A DNA stretch of 64,000 bases from Variovorax sp. IB41. GTDB taxonomy: Bacteria > Pseudomonadota > Gammaproteobacteria > Burkholderiales > Burkholderiaceae_C. The notes beneath the pieces were generated by a model. That model ran no database searches. It saw only the letters and a program-made list of their open reading frames with translations, and was not told the DNA's origin. Where the stretch lies: NCBI RefSeq assembly GCF_016405905.1, contig NZ_JAEFCB010000002.1:186001-250000 (forward strand), written 5' to 3'. This document shows positions 21,736-30,644 of the stretch, piece by piece. The position numbers and the translations under genes are program-made. Positions within the stretch are counted from its first letter, which is position 1; each line of letters opens with the position of its first letter.

Positions 21736-23007
21736 CTAACGCTCTTTGCGCAGGAAGAGGCGCGAGATCGTCTGCGCGGTCTGCTCGCGCGATGCGGCAT
21801 CGCCCGAATGCAGCTCGGCCATGGCGCCGTGCATCATCTTCTGCGTGAGCCCGCGCGACATCGCCTCGAGCACCGCATCGACCGATTCGCCCTTGGCCAG
21901 GAGCTTGCGCGCGCGCGCCATCTCGGCGGCGCGCCATTCGTCGGCCTGCACATTGAGCTGCTGGATCAGCGGCACCGTGCTGCGCTGGCCCAGCCAGTGC
22001 ATGAAGCTCTGAACGCCCGCATCGATGATCACCTCGGCCTGCGCCACCGCGGCCTGGCGGTTGGCCTGGCCTTGCTGCACCACGTGCGCGAGGTCATCGA
22101 CGGTGTAGAGGTAGATGTCCTCCAGCGCCTTCACTTCGGGCTCGATGTCGCGCGGCACGGCCAGGTCGACCATGAACATCGGGCGGTGCTTGCGTGCCTT
22201 GAGCGCGCGCTCCACGGCACCCAGGCCGATGATCGGCAGCGTGCTGGCGGTGCAGCTGATCACGATGTCGAATTCGGCCAGCCGCGCCGGCAGGTCGGCC
22301 AGCCGCATCGCCTCGCCGCCGAAGCGCGTGGCGAGCTTTTCGCCGCGCTCCAGCGTGCGGTTGGCAATGGCGATGGACTTGGGTTCCTTGGCCGCGAAGT
22401 GCGTGGCCGCGAGGTCGATCATTTCGCCCGCGCCGACGAACAGCACGCGCGTCTTGCGCAGGTCTTCGAAGAGTTGTCCCGCCAGCCGCACGGCCGCGGC
22501 CGCCATGCTGATGGAATGCGCGCCGATCTCGGTGGCCGTGCGCACTTCTTTCGCGACGGCGAACGAGCGCTGGAACAGCTGGTTGAGCGTGGTGCCCAGG
22601 GCGCCGACGTTTTCGGCCGCGCGCACCGCGTCTTTCATCTGGCCGAGGATCTGCGCCTCGCCGAGCACCATCGAATCGAGCCCGCTGGCCACGCGAAAGA
22701 CGTGGCGCGCAGCCTCGTCGTCGTGCAGCGTGTAGGCATGCGAGCGCAGCAGGGTGGGGGCCACGCCGCCGCTTTGGGCGAGCCACCCGACCGTGTGGTC
22801 CAGCGCGATGTGTTCGGAGGCGCAGTAGATCTCGGTGCGGTTGCAGGTCGAGATGATCGCGGCCTCCACCTGGGGATGGCGGCCGCTGGGGAACGAATTA
22901 CGCAGGCTCTGCAGGGTCGGGGCGATCTGGTCGAGCGCGAACGCAAAACGACCGCGCAGATCGAGCGGCGCGGTCGTGTGGTTCAAGCCTAGAGCCCAGA
23001 CAGACAT
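21736..23007 (-). CDS. hemA: glutamyl-tRNA reductase
   Basis: A 423-residue enzyme with the catalytic cysteine in STCNRTEIY, the [17 protein letters not shown]-like block, an NADPH domain ([11 protein letters not shown]) and a C-terminal dimerisation helix. It reduces glutamyl-tRNA to glutamate-1-semialdehyde, the first step of the C5 tetrapyrrole pathway. The ATG at 23007 ([14 protein letters not shown]) matches the family; there is no Shine-Dalgarno and a TATAAT sits 7 bases before it. hemA-prfA-prmC is a classic gene order. Confidence 0.96.
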   Translation of the reverse strand: MSVWALGLNHTTAPLDLRGRFAFALDQIAPTLQSLRNSFPSGRHPQVEAAIISTCNRTEIYCASEHIALDHTVGWLAQSGGVAPTLLRSHAYTLHDDEAARHVFRVASGLDSMVLGEAQILGQMKDAVRAAENVGALGTTLNQLFQRSFAVAKEVRTATEIGAHSISMAAAAVRLAGQLFEDLRKTRVLFVGAGEMIDLAATHFAAKEPKSIAIANRTLERGEKLATRFGGEAMRLADLPARLAEFDIVISCTASTLPIIGLGAVERALKARKHRPMFMVDLAVPRDIEPEVKALEDIYLYTVDDLAHVVQQGQANRQAAVAQAEVIIDAGVQSFMHWLGQRSTVPLIQQLNVQADEWRAAEMARARKLLAKGESVDAVLEAMSRGLTQKMMHGAMAELHSGDAASREQTAQTISRLFLRKER

Positions 23008-23014
23008 GGGCGTG

Positions 23015-23020
23015 ATTATA
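23015..23020 (-). promoter_or_regulatory. candidate -10 TATAAT of hemA, leaderless configuration
   Basis: Read on the minus strand, TATAAT ends 7 bases before the hemA ATG. Transcription from it would begin at or next to the start codon. No convincing -35 element is seen, so this is a weak call supported mainly by the repeated pattern at ubiE, ubiJ and folE. Confidence 0.4.
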
Positions 23021-23131
23021 AAATCAGCAGCGACCCGGGGCTTGCCGAGGGACAAATGGCTTTCCCTATAACAGCCATAACCACAGCCATAACCTTCGCC
23101 ACATGCTGGCGCCCCTCTCCCACGCTCCCCG

Positions 23132-23410
23132 ATGGACCTGCTGGCCCTCTTCGATCACCTGCTTAATTTTGTGGCACCCGCCGCGTTCATCGCGCTGGTG
23201 CTGGCCCTCGTGGGCCGGTTCCTGGGCGGGCGCCGCACGGGCGTTCCGCGCTGGTGGGTGCAATGGGCGATCACCTTCGGCGCCGGCGTCGCGGTGCTCG
23301 TCGTCGGCCTTGTGGTGTTCGGGCGCGACGGGGTGATGACGACCTACGCCGCGCTCGTGGCCGTCTGCGGCACCGTGCAATGGCTCGCGATGCGCGGCTG
23401 GCGCCGCTGA
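23132..23410 (+). CDS. small membrane protein, unknown function
   Basis: A 92-residue protein with three predicted membrane helices (about residues 8-28, 45-63 and 68-86) separated by a basic loop [14 protein letters not shown] do not recognise a family. It is divergent from hemA and converges with the GNAT gene, with 7 bases between stops. Codon use resembles the neighbours, which supports a real gene. The nearest ATG (23132) has no clear Shine-Dalgarno; an ATG at 23103 is in another frame. Confidence 0.65.
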   Translation: MDLLALFDHLLNFVAPAAFIALVLALVGRFLGGRRTGVPRWWVQWAITFGAGVAVLVVGLVVFGRDGVMTTYAALVAVCGTVQWLAMRGWRR

Positions 23411-23417
23411 TCCAGCG

Positions 23418-23939
23418 TCAGCCCAGCCGGCGGACCATGTAGACCGACCTGCCGGGATAGGTCGCGAGCCGGGCCTGCTGCGCCGGGTCTGCCGGCTGCG
23501 TCGCGGCATAGCCCTGCCGCTCCCAGAAACCCACCGAAGACTGCACCGACACCAGCGTCGATTGCCGCCATCCGGCCTGCGCCGCGTGCGCCCACGCATG
23601 CCGCACCAGCCGCGGTCCGAGGCCCAGCCCTGAAGCGGCTGGATGCACCGCCAGGTCATGCAGGTACAGCGCGTCGGCTTCCGGCGCGACCTCGAACTCG
23701 CCATGCAGCGCCGTGAGCTTGCCGGCGATCGAGGGATAGGCCGCCAGATAGGCCCTGACCTCTCCTGCGTGCCCGGCCACCCACCCCGTCTCCGGCGCCG
23801 CGGCCAGCCGCCGCGCGATCAGCGCGCCGTCCTCCACGAAGCCCGCGCCGTAGCAGGCGAGCTGGATCGCGAGCACTGCGTCCAGGTCGTCCGCGCGCAT
23901 CGCCCGCACGAAGACGGCGCCCTCCGCCAAGGCCACCAT
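23418..23939 (-). CDS. GNAT family N-acetyltransferase
   Basis: A 173-residue protein with a GNAT fold: VRAMRADDLDAVLAIQ at the N-terminus, LYLHDLAVHPAASGLGLGPRL as the acetyl-CoA binding region, and FWERQGY near the C-terminus. The acceptor substrate is unknown. The ATG shares one base with the stop of the ABC ATPase gene, so the two are translationally coupled. This suggests that it may act on what the importer brings in, which is inference only. Confidence 0.85.
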   Translation of the reverse strand: MVALAEGAVFVRAMRADDLDAVLAIQLACYGAGFVEDGALIARRLAAAPETGWVAGHAGEVRAYLAAYPSIAGKLTALHGEFEVAPEADALYLHDLAVHPAASGLGLGPRLVRHAWAHAAQAGWRQSTLVSVQSSVGFWERQGYAATQPADPAQQARLATYPGRSVYMVRRLG

Positions 23940-24733
23940 CAGGCCAGCAGCAGCTTGTCGTCGTCCAGCTTCTCGCCGCGCGTCTGCTCGAACATGCGCA
24001 GCAGGTCGGGCACATCGAGGCCCGAGCGCTCCGGCCCGGCCACGTCCAGGATCACCTGCCCCTCGTGCAGCATGACGGTGCGCGAACCGTAGTCCAGCGC
24101 CTGGCGCATGCTGTGCGTCACCATCATCGCGGTGAGCTGGCTGCCTTCGACGATCCTGGCGGTCAGCTCCAGCACGAAGGCGGCGGTCTTCGGGTCCAGC
24201 GCGGCGGTGTGCTCGTCCAGCAGCAGGATGCGCGAGGGCTTGAGCGACGCTATCAGGAGGCTCACCGCCTGCCGCTGCCCGCCCGAGAGCAGCCCGATGC
24301 GGTCGGCCAGCCGGTTTTCCAGCCCCAGCTTCAGGATCGACAGCTTCTCGCGGAACAGCTCGCGAAGGCCCCGGTTGAGCGCGAAGCCGAAGCCGCGCCG
24401 CTCGCCGCGCTTGTACGCCAGCGCCATGTTTTCCTCGATCGTCAGCGCCTCGCAGGTGCCGGCCATCGGGTCCTGGAACACGCGGGCCACCATGCCCGAT
24501 CGCTGCCAGGCGTTCATGCGCGTGACGTCCTTGCCGTCGATCTCGATGTTGCCCTTGTCCACGATCAGGTCGCCGCTCACCGCATTGAGGAACGTGGACT
24601 TGCCCGCGCCGTTCGAGCCGATCACGGTGACGAACTGGCCGGTCGGAATCTCCAGGCTGAGCCCGCGCAGCACGCGGTTCTCGATCGGCGTGCCCGGGTT
24701 GAAAGTCATCTCCAGTTGTTGTGCGCGCAGCAT
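23939..24733 (-). CDS. ABC transporter ATP-binding protein (TrpZ-like)
   Basis: A 264-residue ABC ATPase: Walker A GSNGAGKS (39-46), signature LSGGQ (149-153), and Walker B followed by Glu174 (ILLLDEHTAALD). It energises the importer formed with the adjacent permease and binding protein. The three-gene set matches the COG2984-type family, whose streptococcal member TrpXYZ imports tryptophan; the ligand here is not determined. ATG at 24733 overlaps the permease stop. Confidence 0.88.
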   Translation of the reverse strand: MLRAQQLEMTFNPGTPIENRVLRGLSLEIPTGQFVTVIGSNGAGKSTFLNAVSGDLIVDKGNIEIDGKDVTRMNAWQRSGMVARVFQDPMAGTCEALTIEENMALAYKRGERRGFGFALNRGLRELFREKLSILKLGLENRLADRIGLLSGGQRQAVSLLIASLKPSRILLLDEHTAALDPKTAAFVLELTARIVEGSQLTAMMVTHSMRQALDYGSRTVMLHEGQVILDVAGPERSGLDVPDLLRMFEQTRGEKLDDDKLLLA

Positions 24734-25629
24734 CAGTTCTTCCCCTTGAAGAGTCCGCGCAGCTTGCGCTTGTATGCGGGGATCAACAGCGCTACTGCCA
24801 CCAGCACGGCGGTCACCAGGTTCAGGTCCTGCGCCTGCAGGCCCATGAAGTCGGTGTTCAGCGCCATCGCGATGAAAAAGCGGTAGAGCAGCGCACCCAG
24901 CACGCAGGCCAGCGTGGTGATCACCATGCTGCGCGCGGGCAGGAGCGTCTCGCCGATGATCACCGCGGCCAGGCCGATCACGATCGTGCCCACGCCCATC
25001 GAGATGTCGGCCGTGCCCTGGCTCTGCGCGAAGAGCGCGCCGGCCAGCGCGACCAGCGCGTTGGAGAGCGCAAGACCCGCCATCGTGTGGAAGTCCGTCG
25101 AAATGCCCTGCGCCCGCGCCATGCGCGCATTGCCGCCGGTGGCACGCATCGCCAGGCCCGCTTCGGAGGCGAAGAACATGTCCACCACGATCTTCGCGAC
25201 GATCACGATCAGCAGCAGCAACAGCGGCTTGGCCCATTGCTCGGGCATGCCGCCGAAGTCGACCATGGTGAAGACGGTCGGCTCGGTGATCAGCGCCACG
25301 TTGGGCTTGCCCATCACGCGCAGGTTGACCGAGTACAGCGCGATCATCACCAGGATGCTCGCCAGCAGCTGCATGATCTTCAATTTGACGTTCAGCCAGG
25401 CCGTGACCCAGCCCGCGGCGGCGCCCGCCACGCAGGCGACCGCGGTGGCGGCCACCGGATTCCAGCCGAGAACGATCAGCGTCGCGGCCACGGCGGCGCC
25501 CAGCGGAAAGCTGCCGTCCACCGTGAGGTCGGGAAAATTGATGATGCGAAACGACATGAAGACGCCCAACGCGACCAGTCCGAATATCAGACCGATCTCG
25601 ATGGCGCCCAGCGAAGCGATGAGCGACAT
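24733..25629 (-). CDS. ABC transporter permease (TrpY-like)
   Basis: A 298-residue inner-membrane protein with about eight to nine hydrophobic helices and the branched-chain-amino-acid-like permease fold (GLVALGVFMSFRIINFPDLTVDGSF, then GLALSNALVALAGALFAQ). One base is shared with the downstream ATPase start. It follows the binding-protein gene by 15 bases. It forms the membrane channel of the importer. Confidence 0.88.
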   Translation of the reverse strand: MSLIASLGAIEIGLIFGLVALGVFMSFRIINFPDLTVDGSFPLGAAVAATLIVLGWNPVAATAVACVAGAAAGWVTAWLNVKLKIMQLLASILVMIALYSVNLRVMGKPNVALITEPTVFTMVDFGGMPEQWAKPLLLLLIVIVAKIVVDMFFASEAGLAMRATGGNARMARAQGISTDFHTMAGLALSNALVALAGALFAQSQGTADISMGVGTIVIGLAAVIIGETLLPARSMVITTLACVLGALLYRFFIAMALNTDFMGLQAQDLNLVTAVLVAVALLIPAYKRKLRGLFKGKN

Positions 25630-25644
25630 AAAGAAGCTGGCTTC

Positions 25645-26625
25645 TTACTTGGTGGCCACGATCTTGGCGCTCTTCAGGAGCGATTCGGACAGCGTCACGC
25701 CCTGCGCCTTGGCGGCGGTGGGGTTCACCACCAGCTCGAAGTTGGTGCTGGTCTGCGAGGCGATGGTGCCGGGCTTCTCGCCCTTGAGGATGCGCACCAC
25801 GATCTTGCCGGTCTGGCGGCCGATGTCGCTGTAGTTCAGGCCCAGCGCCGCCACGGCGCCGCGCTCGACGGTGGCCGTGTCGGCGGCCACCACCGGCAGC
25901 TTGGCCTGCTGGGCGACCTTGACGATGCCCTCGAAGGCCGAGACCACGTTGTTGTCGGTCGGCGTGTAGATCACGTCGGCCTTGCCCACCAGGCTCTGCG
26001 CGGCGGTCGGCACGTCCACGGTGCGGGCGGCGGCGGCTTCAACGACGGTCATGCCGGCATCGGCGGCCGCCTTCTTGAGCGAAGCGACGATCGCCACCGA
26101 GTTGGCTTCGCCGGGGCTGTAGATCACGCCGATGCGCTTGGCGTTGGGCACCACCTGCTTGATGAGGCCGATGTGCTTTTCCAGCGGCGAGAGGTCCGAC
26201 ACGCCGGTCACGTTGGTGCCGGTGGCATCCCAGTTCTTCACCAGCTTGGCGGCCACCGGGTCGGTGATGGCCGAGTACACGACCGGAATCGTCTTGGTGG
26301 AGGCCACCACGGCCTGCGCCGACGGCGTGGCGATGGCGACGATCACGTCGGGCGCATCGCCCACGTACTTGCGGGCGATCTGGGCGGCGGTGCCCACGTT
26401 GCCTTGCGCGCTCTGGTAGGTGAACTTGAGGTTCTTGCCCTCTTCGTAGCCCGCCGCCTTGAGCTCGGCCTTCACGCCGTCGCGCACCGCGTCCAGCGCC
26501 GGGTGCTCGACGATGGCCGTGACGGCCACCGACTTGGTGTCGGCCGCGAACGAGGGCGCGGCGGCCAGCATGCCGAGGGCCAGGGCGACGGCGCTGAAGG
26601 GGGTGCGAAGCAGGGCTTTTTTCAC
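25645..26625 (-). CDS. ABC transporter substrate-binding protein (TrpX-like, PF04392 family)
   Basis: A 326-residue periplasmic protein. The signal peptide is KKALLRTPFSAVALALGMLA followed by APSFA, and the mature part has the two-lobed fold of the ABC_sub_bind family. The start is a GTG at 26625, supported by GGAGA eight bases upstream. Family members bind amino acids or related small ligands; the ligand is unknown. It heads the binding protein-permease-ATPase-GNAT operon and is divergent from an Lrp-type regulator, its probable controller. Confidence 0.88.
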   Translation of the reverse strand: MKKALLRTPFSAVALALGMLAAAPSFAADTKSVAVTAIVEHPALDAVRDGVKAELKAAGYEEGKNLKFTYQSAQGNVGTAAQIARKYVGDAPDVIVAIATPSAQAVVASTKTIPVVYSAITDPVAAKLVKNWDATGTNVTGVSDLSPLEKHIGLIKQVVPNAKRIGVIYSPGEANSVAIVASLKKAAADAGMTVVEAAAARTVDVPTAAQSLVGKADVIYTPTDNNVVSAFEGIVKVAQQAKLPVVAADTATVERGAVAALGLNYSDIGRQTGKIVVRILKGEKPGTIASQTSTNFELVVNPTAAKAQGVTLSESLLKSAKIVATK

Positions 26626-26761
26626 GTGAGGGTCTCCGGATGGGGGGATGGGTGCGTCTGGGGTCTGAGGTGTGGCCGCCGGCGTGCGCCGGGGCGGGGA
26701 ATTCAGCGGGGCCGGGCGTTGCGCGTGCAATCCCGGCAGCTTCGAAGTCTAGATCGTACTT

Positions 26762-26778
26762 TGCACAATTAAGGTGCA
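26762..26778. promoter_or_regulatory. inverted repeat TGCAC-N7-GTGCA, candidate Lrp-family operator
   Basis: A perfect 5-bp inverted repeat over 17 bases in the 215-base divergent spacer between the ABC operon (start 26625) and the Lrp-like gene (start 26841). Dyad symmetry and spacing suit an Lrp/AsnC dimer. Confidence 0.5.
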
Positions 26779-26815
26779 TGGACGGATCGGGCTTACCCCG
26801 CTTTAGGAAACATAA

Positions 26816-26837
26816 TTGCATCCATTGGAGGATGCAA
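26816..26837. promoter_or_regulatory. inverted repeat TTGCATCC-N6-GGATGCAA covering the lrp ribosome-binding site
   Basis: A perfect 8-bp inverted repeat with a 6-base loop. It includes the GGAGG Shine-Dalgarno sequence at 26827-26831 of the Lrp-like gene. It could be an autoregulatory operator or an mRNA hairpin that hides the ribosome-binding site. Confidence 0.5.
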
Positions 26838-26840
26838 GAG

Positions 26841-27317
26841 ATGAAATTGCACGAGATCGAACTCGACCGGATCGACCGGCGGATTCTGGACCATTTGCAG
26901 GTGCACGGCCGCGCCACCAACCTGGAGCTGTCGGAGGTGGCCAACCTGTCGCCCGCGCAGTGCATGCGGCGCCATCGGCGCCTGGAGGAACTGGGCCTCA
27001 TCAACGGCTACGCGGCGCACCTGAATGCGCGCCACGTCGGCCTGGGCGTGATCGCTTTCATCCACGTGACCATGGCGCGCGGCCACGTCGATGAACTGCC
27101 CAAGTTCCAGGACCTGATCGCCGACCTGAAGCAGATCCTGGAGTGCTATTCGGTGACCGGCGACTTCGACTATGTGCTCAAGGTGGTCGCGCGCGACCTG
27201 GAGTCGCTCTCGCAGTTCCTGATGCACACGCTGATGCACATGCCGGGAGTCTCGGCCGTGCGCTCGAGCGTGTGTCTCAACGAGATCAAGTGCACCACGG
27301 CGCTGCCGCTGGAATGA
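26841..27317 (+). CDS. Lrp/AsnC family transcriptional regulator
   Basis: A 158-residue protein: winged HTH (about residues 6-60, LDRIDRRILDHLQVHGRATN and LSPAQCMRRHRRLEELGLI) plus a C-terminal RAM/ligand-binding domain (about 70-150, including YSVTGDFDYVLKV). It should form dimers or octamers and respond to an amino acid. The ATG at 26841 is preferred over 26832 because GGAGG lies at 9-base spacing. It is divergent from the ABC importer, which is the likely target. It ends 3 bases from the convergent channel gene with no terminator. Confidence 0.92.
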   Translation: MKLHEIELDRIDRRILDHLQVHGRATNLELSEVANLSPAQCMRRHRRLEELGLINGYAAHLNARHVGLGVIAFIHVTMARGHVDELPKFQDLIADLKQILECYSVTGDFDYVLKVVARDLESLSQFLMHTLMHMPGVSAVRSSVCLNEIKCTTALPLE

Positions 27318-27320
27318 ACC

Positions 27321-29831
27321 TCAGGTCGGCATGCCCGGGATGGGCGAGTTCTGCGTCGCGGGCGCCGGCGCGGCCGCGGCGGGCTCGGTGGGCGCCATCA
27401 TGAACGTGGTGGGCGTCGCCATCGGCAGCGCGGCCTTGCGGAGTTCGTCGAGGATCACGAACAGCAAATCGCTGCGCACGCCGCCCGCCAGCCGCGGGCT
27501 CGCCACATAGGCGATGGCCTGGAAGATCAAGAGCCCGTTCTCGATGCCTTCCAGCGTGAGCGAGGGTGCCGGCGTTTCCAGCACGCCCTCGTGCGCGCGG
27601 CAGGCCTCCAGGATCAGCTCGCGCACGCGCTGCGCGTCGGTGGTCAGCGGCATCGGCAGGCGGATCAGCACGCGGCCCTCGGCATTGGCCAGGGTCATGT
27701 TGCGGACCGTCTTGGTGATGAATTCGGAGTTCGGCACGATCAGCGTGGAGCGGTCGCCCAGCTGGATCTCGGTGGCGCGCACGTTGATGCGCCGCACGTC
27801 GCCCTCGGCCGTGCCCAGCACCACCCAGTCGCCCACTTTCACCGGCTGCTCGGCCAGCAGGATCAGCCCCGAGATGAAGTTCTGCACGATCGCCTGCAGC
27901 CCGAAGCCGATACCCACCGACAGGGCGCTGGCCACCCACGCGATTCGCTCGATGCCGATGCCCATGGCCGAGAGCGCGAACGCGATCACCAGGATGCCGC
28001 CCACGTAGCCCAGGAGCGTGGTGAGCGAGCTCTGCATGCCCGGCTCCAGCTTGGTGTTGGGCAGATAGCTGCGCTCCAGCCAGCGCTTGAACACCCGCAG
28101 CACGATGAAGCCGACCACCGCCACCGCGATGGCGCTCAGGATCGCGCCGGGCACCAGCTGGAACTCGCCCACCTTCACGCCGGTGCCGAACTTGCCGCTG
28201 CGCTGGAACACCTCGCCCGGCCCCGTGCCCAGCGGCGCGGCCAGCGCGATCAGCATGTAGAAGAAGAGCGCCACGCGGCTCAGCCCCGAGAGCACCGTGG
28301 CCGTCTGGTCCAGCGTCTGCGGCGCGAGGTTGAAGCTCTTCTGCAGCTTCTGGCCGAAGGTGCTGCGCGAGGACACCAGCGCCATGAACACGTCGTCGGC
28401 GAACTTGAACAGCACGTAGAACGCCGCCGCCACGATGCCGCTCCAGGTGAGCTGCGAGGCCAGGAAGCTCGCGAGCGCCACATAGCCCACGGCCACCAGC
28501 ACCCAGATCGCGATGACCAGCACGCCGATCAGCGCGACCAGCAGGCCCACCCACATCGGCCGCTCGGGCAGGCCGGCCTCGGGCGCATCGGCGCGCAGCG
28601 CCTTCAGGCGATAGATGACGGTGCCGACCAGCGCGGTGAGCAGCAGCGCCGTGAGCACGTGCGTGGTCACCACGGCGGCGAAGCTGGCGTCGATGAGGGC
28701 GTTGATCTCCGCGGGTGTCCAGGCGAGCGCGGCCACCAGCGCCACCAGCCATGGCAGCACCGACAGGCGGCTGGCCGTGGCGTCGGGAATGGGCGGCAGG
28801 CGCCACGATGGGCGGGCCGCGGCCAGCAGCGCGCGACCCAGGCCGATGACGAACGCCATGAAGGTCAGCGCCTGCGCCGCCGATTGCAGTGCCTTGCGCG
28901 CCTGCGGATCCCAGGTGGCATGGGCCTTGAGCACCTCCACGAAGCCGTGCGCGGCCACCGCGACCAGGAGCACGTGGCTCGCGACGATGGCGATCACCAG
29001 CAGCGAGCGGCGCAGCCGCCCGGCGGGGAGCACGCGCATTGCCAGGCGCGTCAGCCCGCGCTCGGCCGCCCAGACGCCGAGCCACGCGAGCAGCAGCGCG
29101 CCGACGAGCGCGGCGATCACCGCCGTGCGGCTCTCCGGCTGCCACGCCTCCTCGAACCCATCGTCGAGCGCCGCCCCGATGGCCTGCAGCCGGGCGAGGT
29201 CGTCGGGCCAGGCCTCGCGCAGGTCGTTCCAGAACGTGCCGGTGAGCGGCGAGGCGGCGCGGCTGGTGAGCTCGGCCTCGAACTGCTGGCGCCGTTGCAG
29301 CACGAGGTCGGTGCCGCGCTGGCGCACGTCGATCGACAGCAGCTTTGCGAGGCGGATGTCGGCATCGAGCGCGTTGCGCTCCTTGGTCAGCTGCGCGCGC
29401 TGGCGCGTGATGTTGGGGTCTTCGGTGGCGCCGGCGGCGGGCGGGTTGCCCAGTTCGCCCAGGCGCGCGTTCAGGTCGGCCAGGTCGCCGGTGCGGGCCG
29501 CGACGAACTTGTCGGCCTGCACGCCGATGTCGTTGATCTGCGCGAGCTGCTTGCGCGCATCGTCCTCGCCGCCGGGGGTGGCGCCGGCGGCAGCAGCGGC
29601 AGCGGCTGCGGTACCGGGCACGGGCGCCGCCTTGGCGAACTGCGCGCGCAGCTCGGCGATGGTGGGTGCCGGCACTGCGGCGGCGGCGGTGTTGGCGCTG
29701 TTGTTGGGGTTGCCGTTGCCGGCGTTCATGCTGGCGTCCGGCTGCGCAAGGGCGCCGCCGCAGGTCAACAGGGTCAGCAGGGCCAGGATGGCGGGAAGGC
29801 ACAAGCCCGCCAGGCGAGAGGTCCGATTCAT
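27321..29831 (-). CDS. mechanosensitive ion channel protein, DUF3772 plus MscS
   Basis: An 836-residue membrane protein. A signal peptide (residues 1-29) is followed by an Ala/Asn-rich linker, a periplasmic DUF3772-type region (about 90-230), roughly ten membrane helices, and a C-terminal MscS domain. The MscS part includes the pore-lining helix and the beta domain (SGLILLAEQPVKVGDWVVLG and RSTLIVPNSEFITKTVRN). It resembles the large YbiO/MscK-like channels that release solutes on osmotic downshock. It is on the same strand as the ugp genes, 63 bases after ugpQ. Confidence 0.9.
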   Translation of the reverse strand: MNRTSRLAGLCLPAILALLTLLTCGGALAQPDASMNAGNGNPNNSANTAAAAVPAPTIAELRAQFAKAAPVPGTAAAAAAAAGATPGGEDDARKQLAQINDIGVQADKFVAARTGDLADLNARLGELGNPPAAGATEDPNITRQRAQLTKERNALDADIRLAKLLSIDVRQRGTDLVLQRRQQFEAELTSRAASPLTGTFWNDLREAWPDDLARLQAIGAALDDGFEEAWQPESRTAVIAALVGALLLAWLGVWAAERGLTRLAMRVLPAGRLRRSLLVIAIVASHVLLVAVAAHGFVEVLKAHATWDPQARKALQSAAQALTFMAFVIGLGRALLAAARPSWRLPPIPDATASRLSVLPWLVALVAALAWTPAEINALIDASFAAVVTTHVLTALLLTALVGTVIYRLKALRADAPEAGLPERPMWVGLLVALIGVLVIAIWVLVAVGYVALASFLASQLTWSGIVAAAFYVLFKFADDVFMALVSSRSTFGQKLQKSFNLAPQTLDQTATVLSGLSRVALFFYMLIALAAPLGTGPGEVFQRSGKFGTGVKVGEFQLVPGAILSAIAVAVVGFIVLRVFKRWLERSYLPNTKLEPGMQSSLTTLLGYVGGILVIAFALSAMGIGIERIAWVASALSVGIGFGLQAIVQNFISGLILLAEQPVKVGDWVVLGTAEGDVRRINVRATEIQLGDRSTLIVPNSEFITKTVRNMTLANAEGRVLIRLPMPLTTDAQRVRELILEACRAHEGVLETPAPSLTLEGIENGLLIFQAIAYVASPRLAGGVRSDLLFVILDELRKAALPMATPTTFMMAPTEPAAAAPAPATQNSPIPGMPT

Positions 29832-29876
29832 GGCCGCATCATAGAAGCCGCCATTTTCGTAAGAACGGGTAAGAAG

Positions 29877-29891
29877 TGCTGCGTCGCAGCA
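29877..29891 (-). terminator. weak hairpin after ugpQ
   Basis: TGCTGCG-T-CGCAGCA is a perfect inverted repeat just past the ugpQ stop on the minus strand, followed by CACTTCTTA. The tight centre and poor T-run make termination uncertain. Confidence 0.3.
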
Positions 29892-29894
29892 GCG

Positions 29895-30641
29895 TCACCC
29901 CGCGGGGCTGAAGAGGTCGACCCGGTCCGTGATGATGCCGTCGGTGCCCAGCGCGATGAGCCGCTGCGCGGCCCAGTCGTCGTTGACGGTGTAGCTCAGC
30001 GAGCGCAGGCCCGCGCCGTGCACCTGCGCGACGGTGTCGACGTTCCACAGCGCGTGGTTGCAGACGATCGCCTGGCAGCCGAGTTCCAGCGCGGTGTCGA
30101 GCCAGCCCTTTCGCAGCGAATCGAGCAGCAGGCCACGCGGCAGCTCGGGCTGCACCGCGGCCGCGCCCTTGAGCGATTCGACCTGGAACGAGGTGAGGAA
30201 CGGCGCGATCGCCGCGCCCTTCCACAGACGGGCCGCCTCGCGCGCCACGACTTCGCCGGTCTCGCGCTCGGTGCCGGGCGTCGGCTTGATCTCGATGTTG
30301 AGCAGGTAATCGTTCGCCAGACAGAAGCGCGCCAGGTTCTCCAGCGTGGGCAGCGGCTCGCCCGCGAAGGCGCGCGAATGCCAGCCGCCTGCGTCGAGCT
30401 GCGAGAGCGCGCTCCACGTTTGCTGGCCGCCGATGCCGCGGCCGTTGGTGGTGCGATCGAGCGTGGCGTCGTGCATCAGGAAAGGCACGCCGTCGGCGCT
30501 CAGCTTGGCGTCGCACTCGAACATGCGGTAGCCGTGCGCCGCGCCGAAGCGGAAGGCGGCGAGCGTGTTCTCAGGGGCCAGCTTGCCGGCGCCGCGGTGC
30601 GCGACCCAGCGGGGGTACGGCCAGGGGCTGCGTTCGGCCAT
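29895..30641 (-). CDS. ugpQ: glycerophosphodiester phosphodiesterase
   Basis: A 248-residue GDPD enzyme with the TIM-barrel signature AHRGAGKLAPENTLAAF and the metal-site residues in FECDAKLSADG and FLMHDATLDRTTNG. It hydrolyses glycerophosphodiesters to glycerol-3-phosphate and an alcohol in the cytoplasm. It is the last gene of ugpBAECQ, 3 bases after ugpC, so imported diesters are cleaved by the product of the same operon. Confidence 0.94.
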   Translation of the reverse strand: MAERSPWPYPRWVAHRGAGKLAPENTLAAFRFGAAHGYRMFECDAKLSADGVPFLMHDATLDRTTNGRGIGGQQTWSALSQLDAGGWHSRAFAGEPLPTLENLARFCLANDYLLNIEIKPTPGTERETGEVVAREAARLWKGAAIAPFLTSFQVESLKGAAAVQPELPRGLLLDSLRKGWLDTALELGCQAIVCNHALWNVDTVAQVHGAGLRSLSYTVNDDWAAQRLIALGTDGIITDRVDLFSPAG

Positions 30642-30644
30642 TGT

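Noticed and set aside
23021-23055. A -35 element for hemA
   Set aside because: No hexamer close to TTGACA lies 16-18 bases from the TATAAT; the nearest, TTGTCC on the minus strand, is about 29 bases away.
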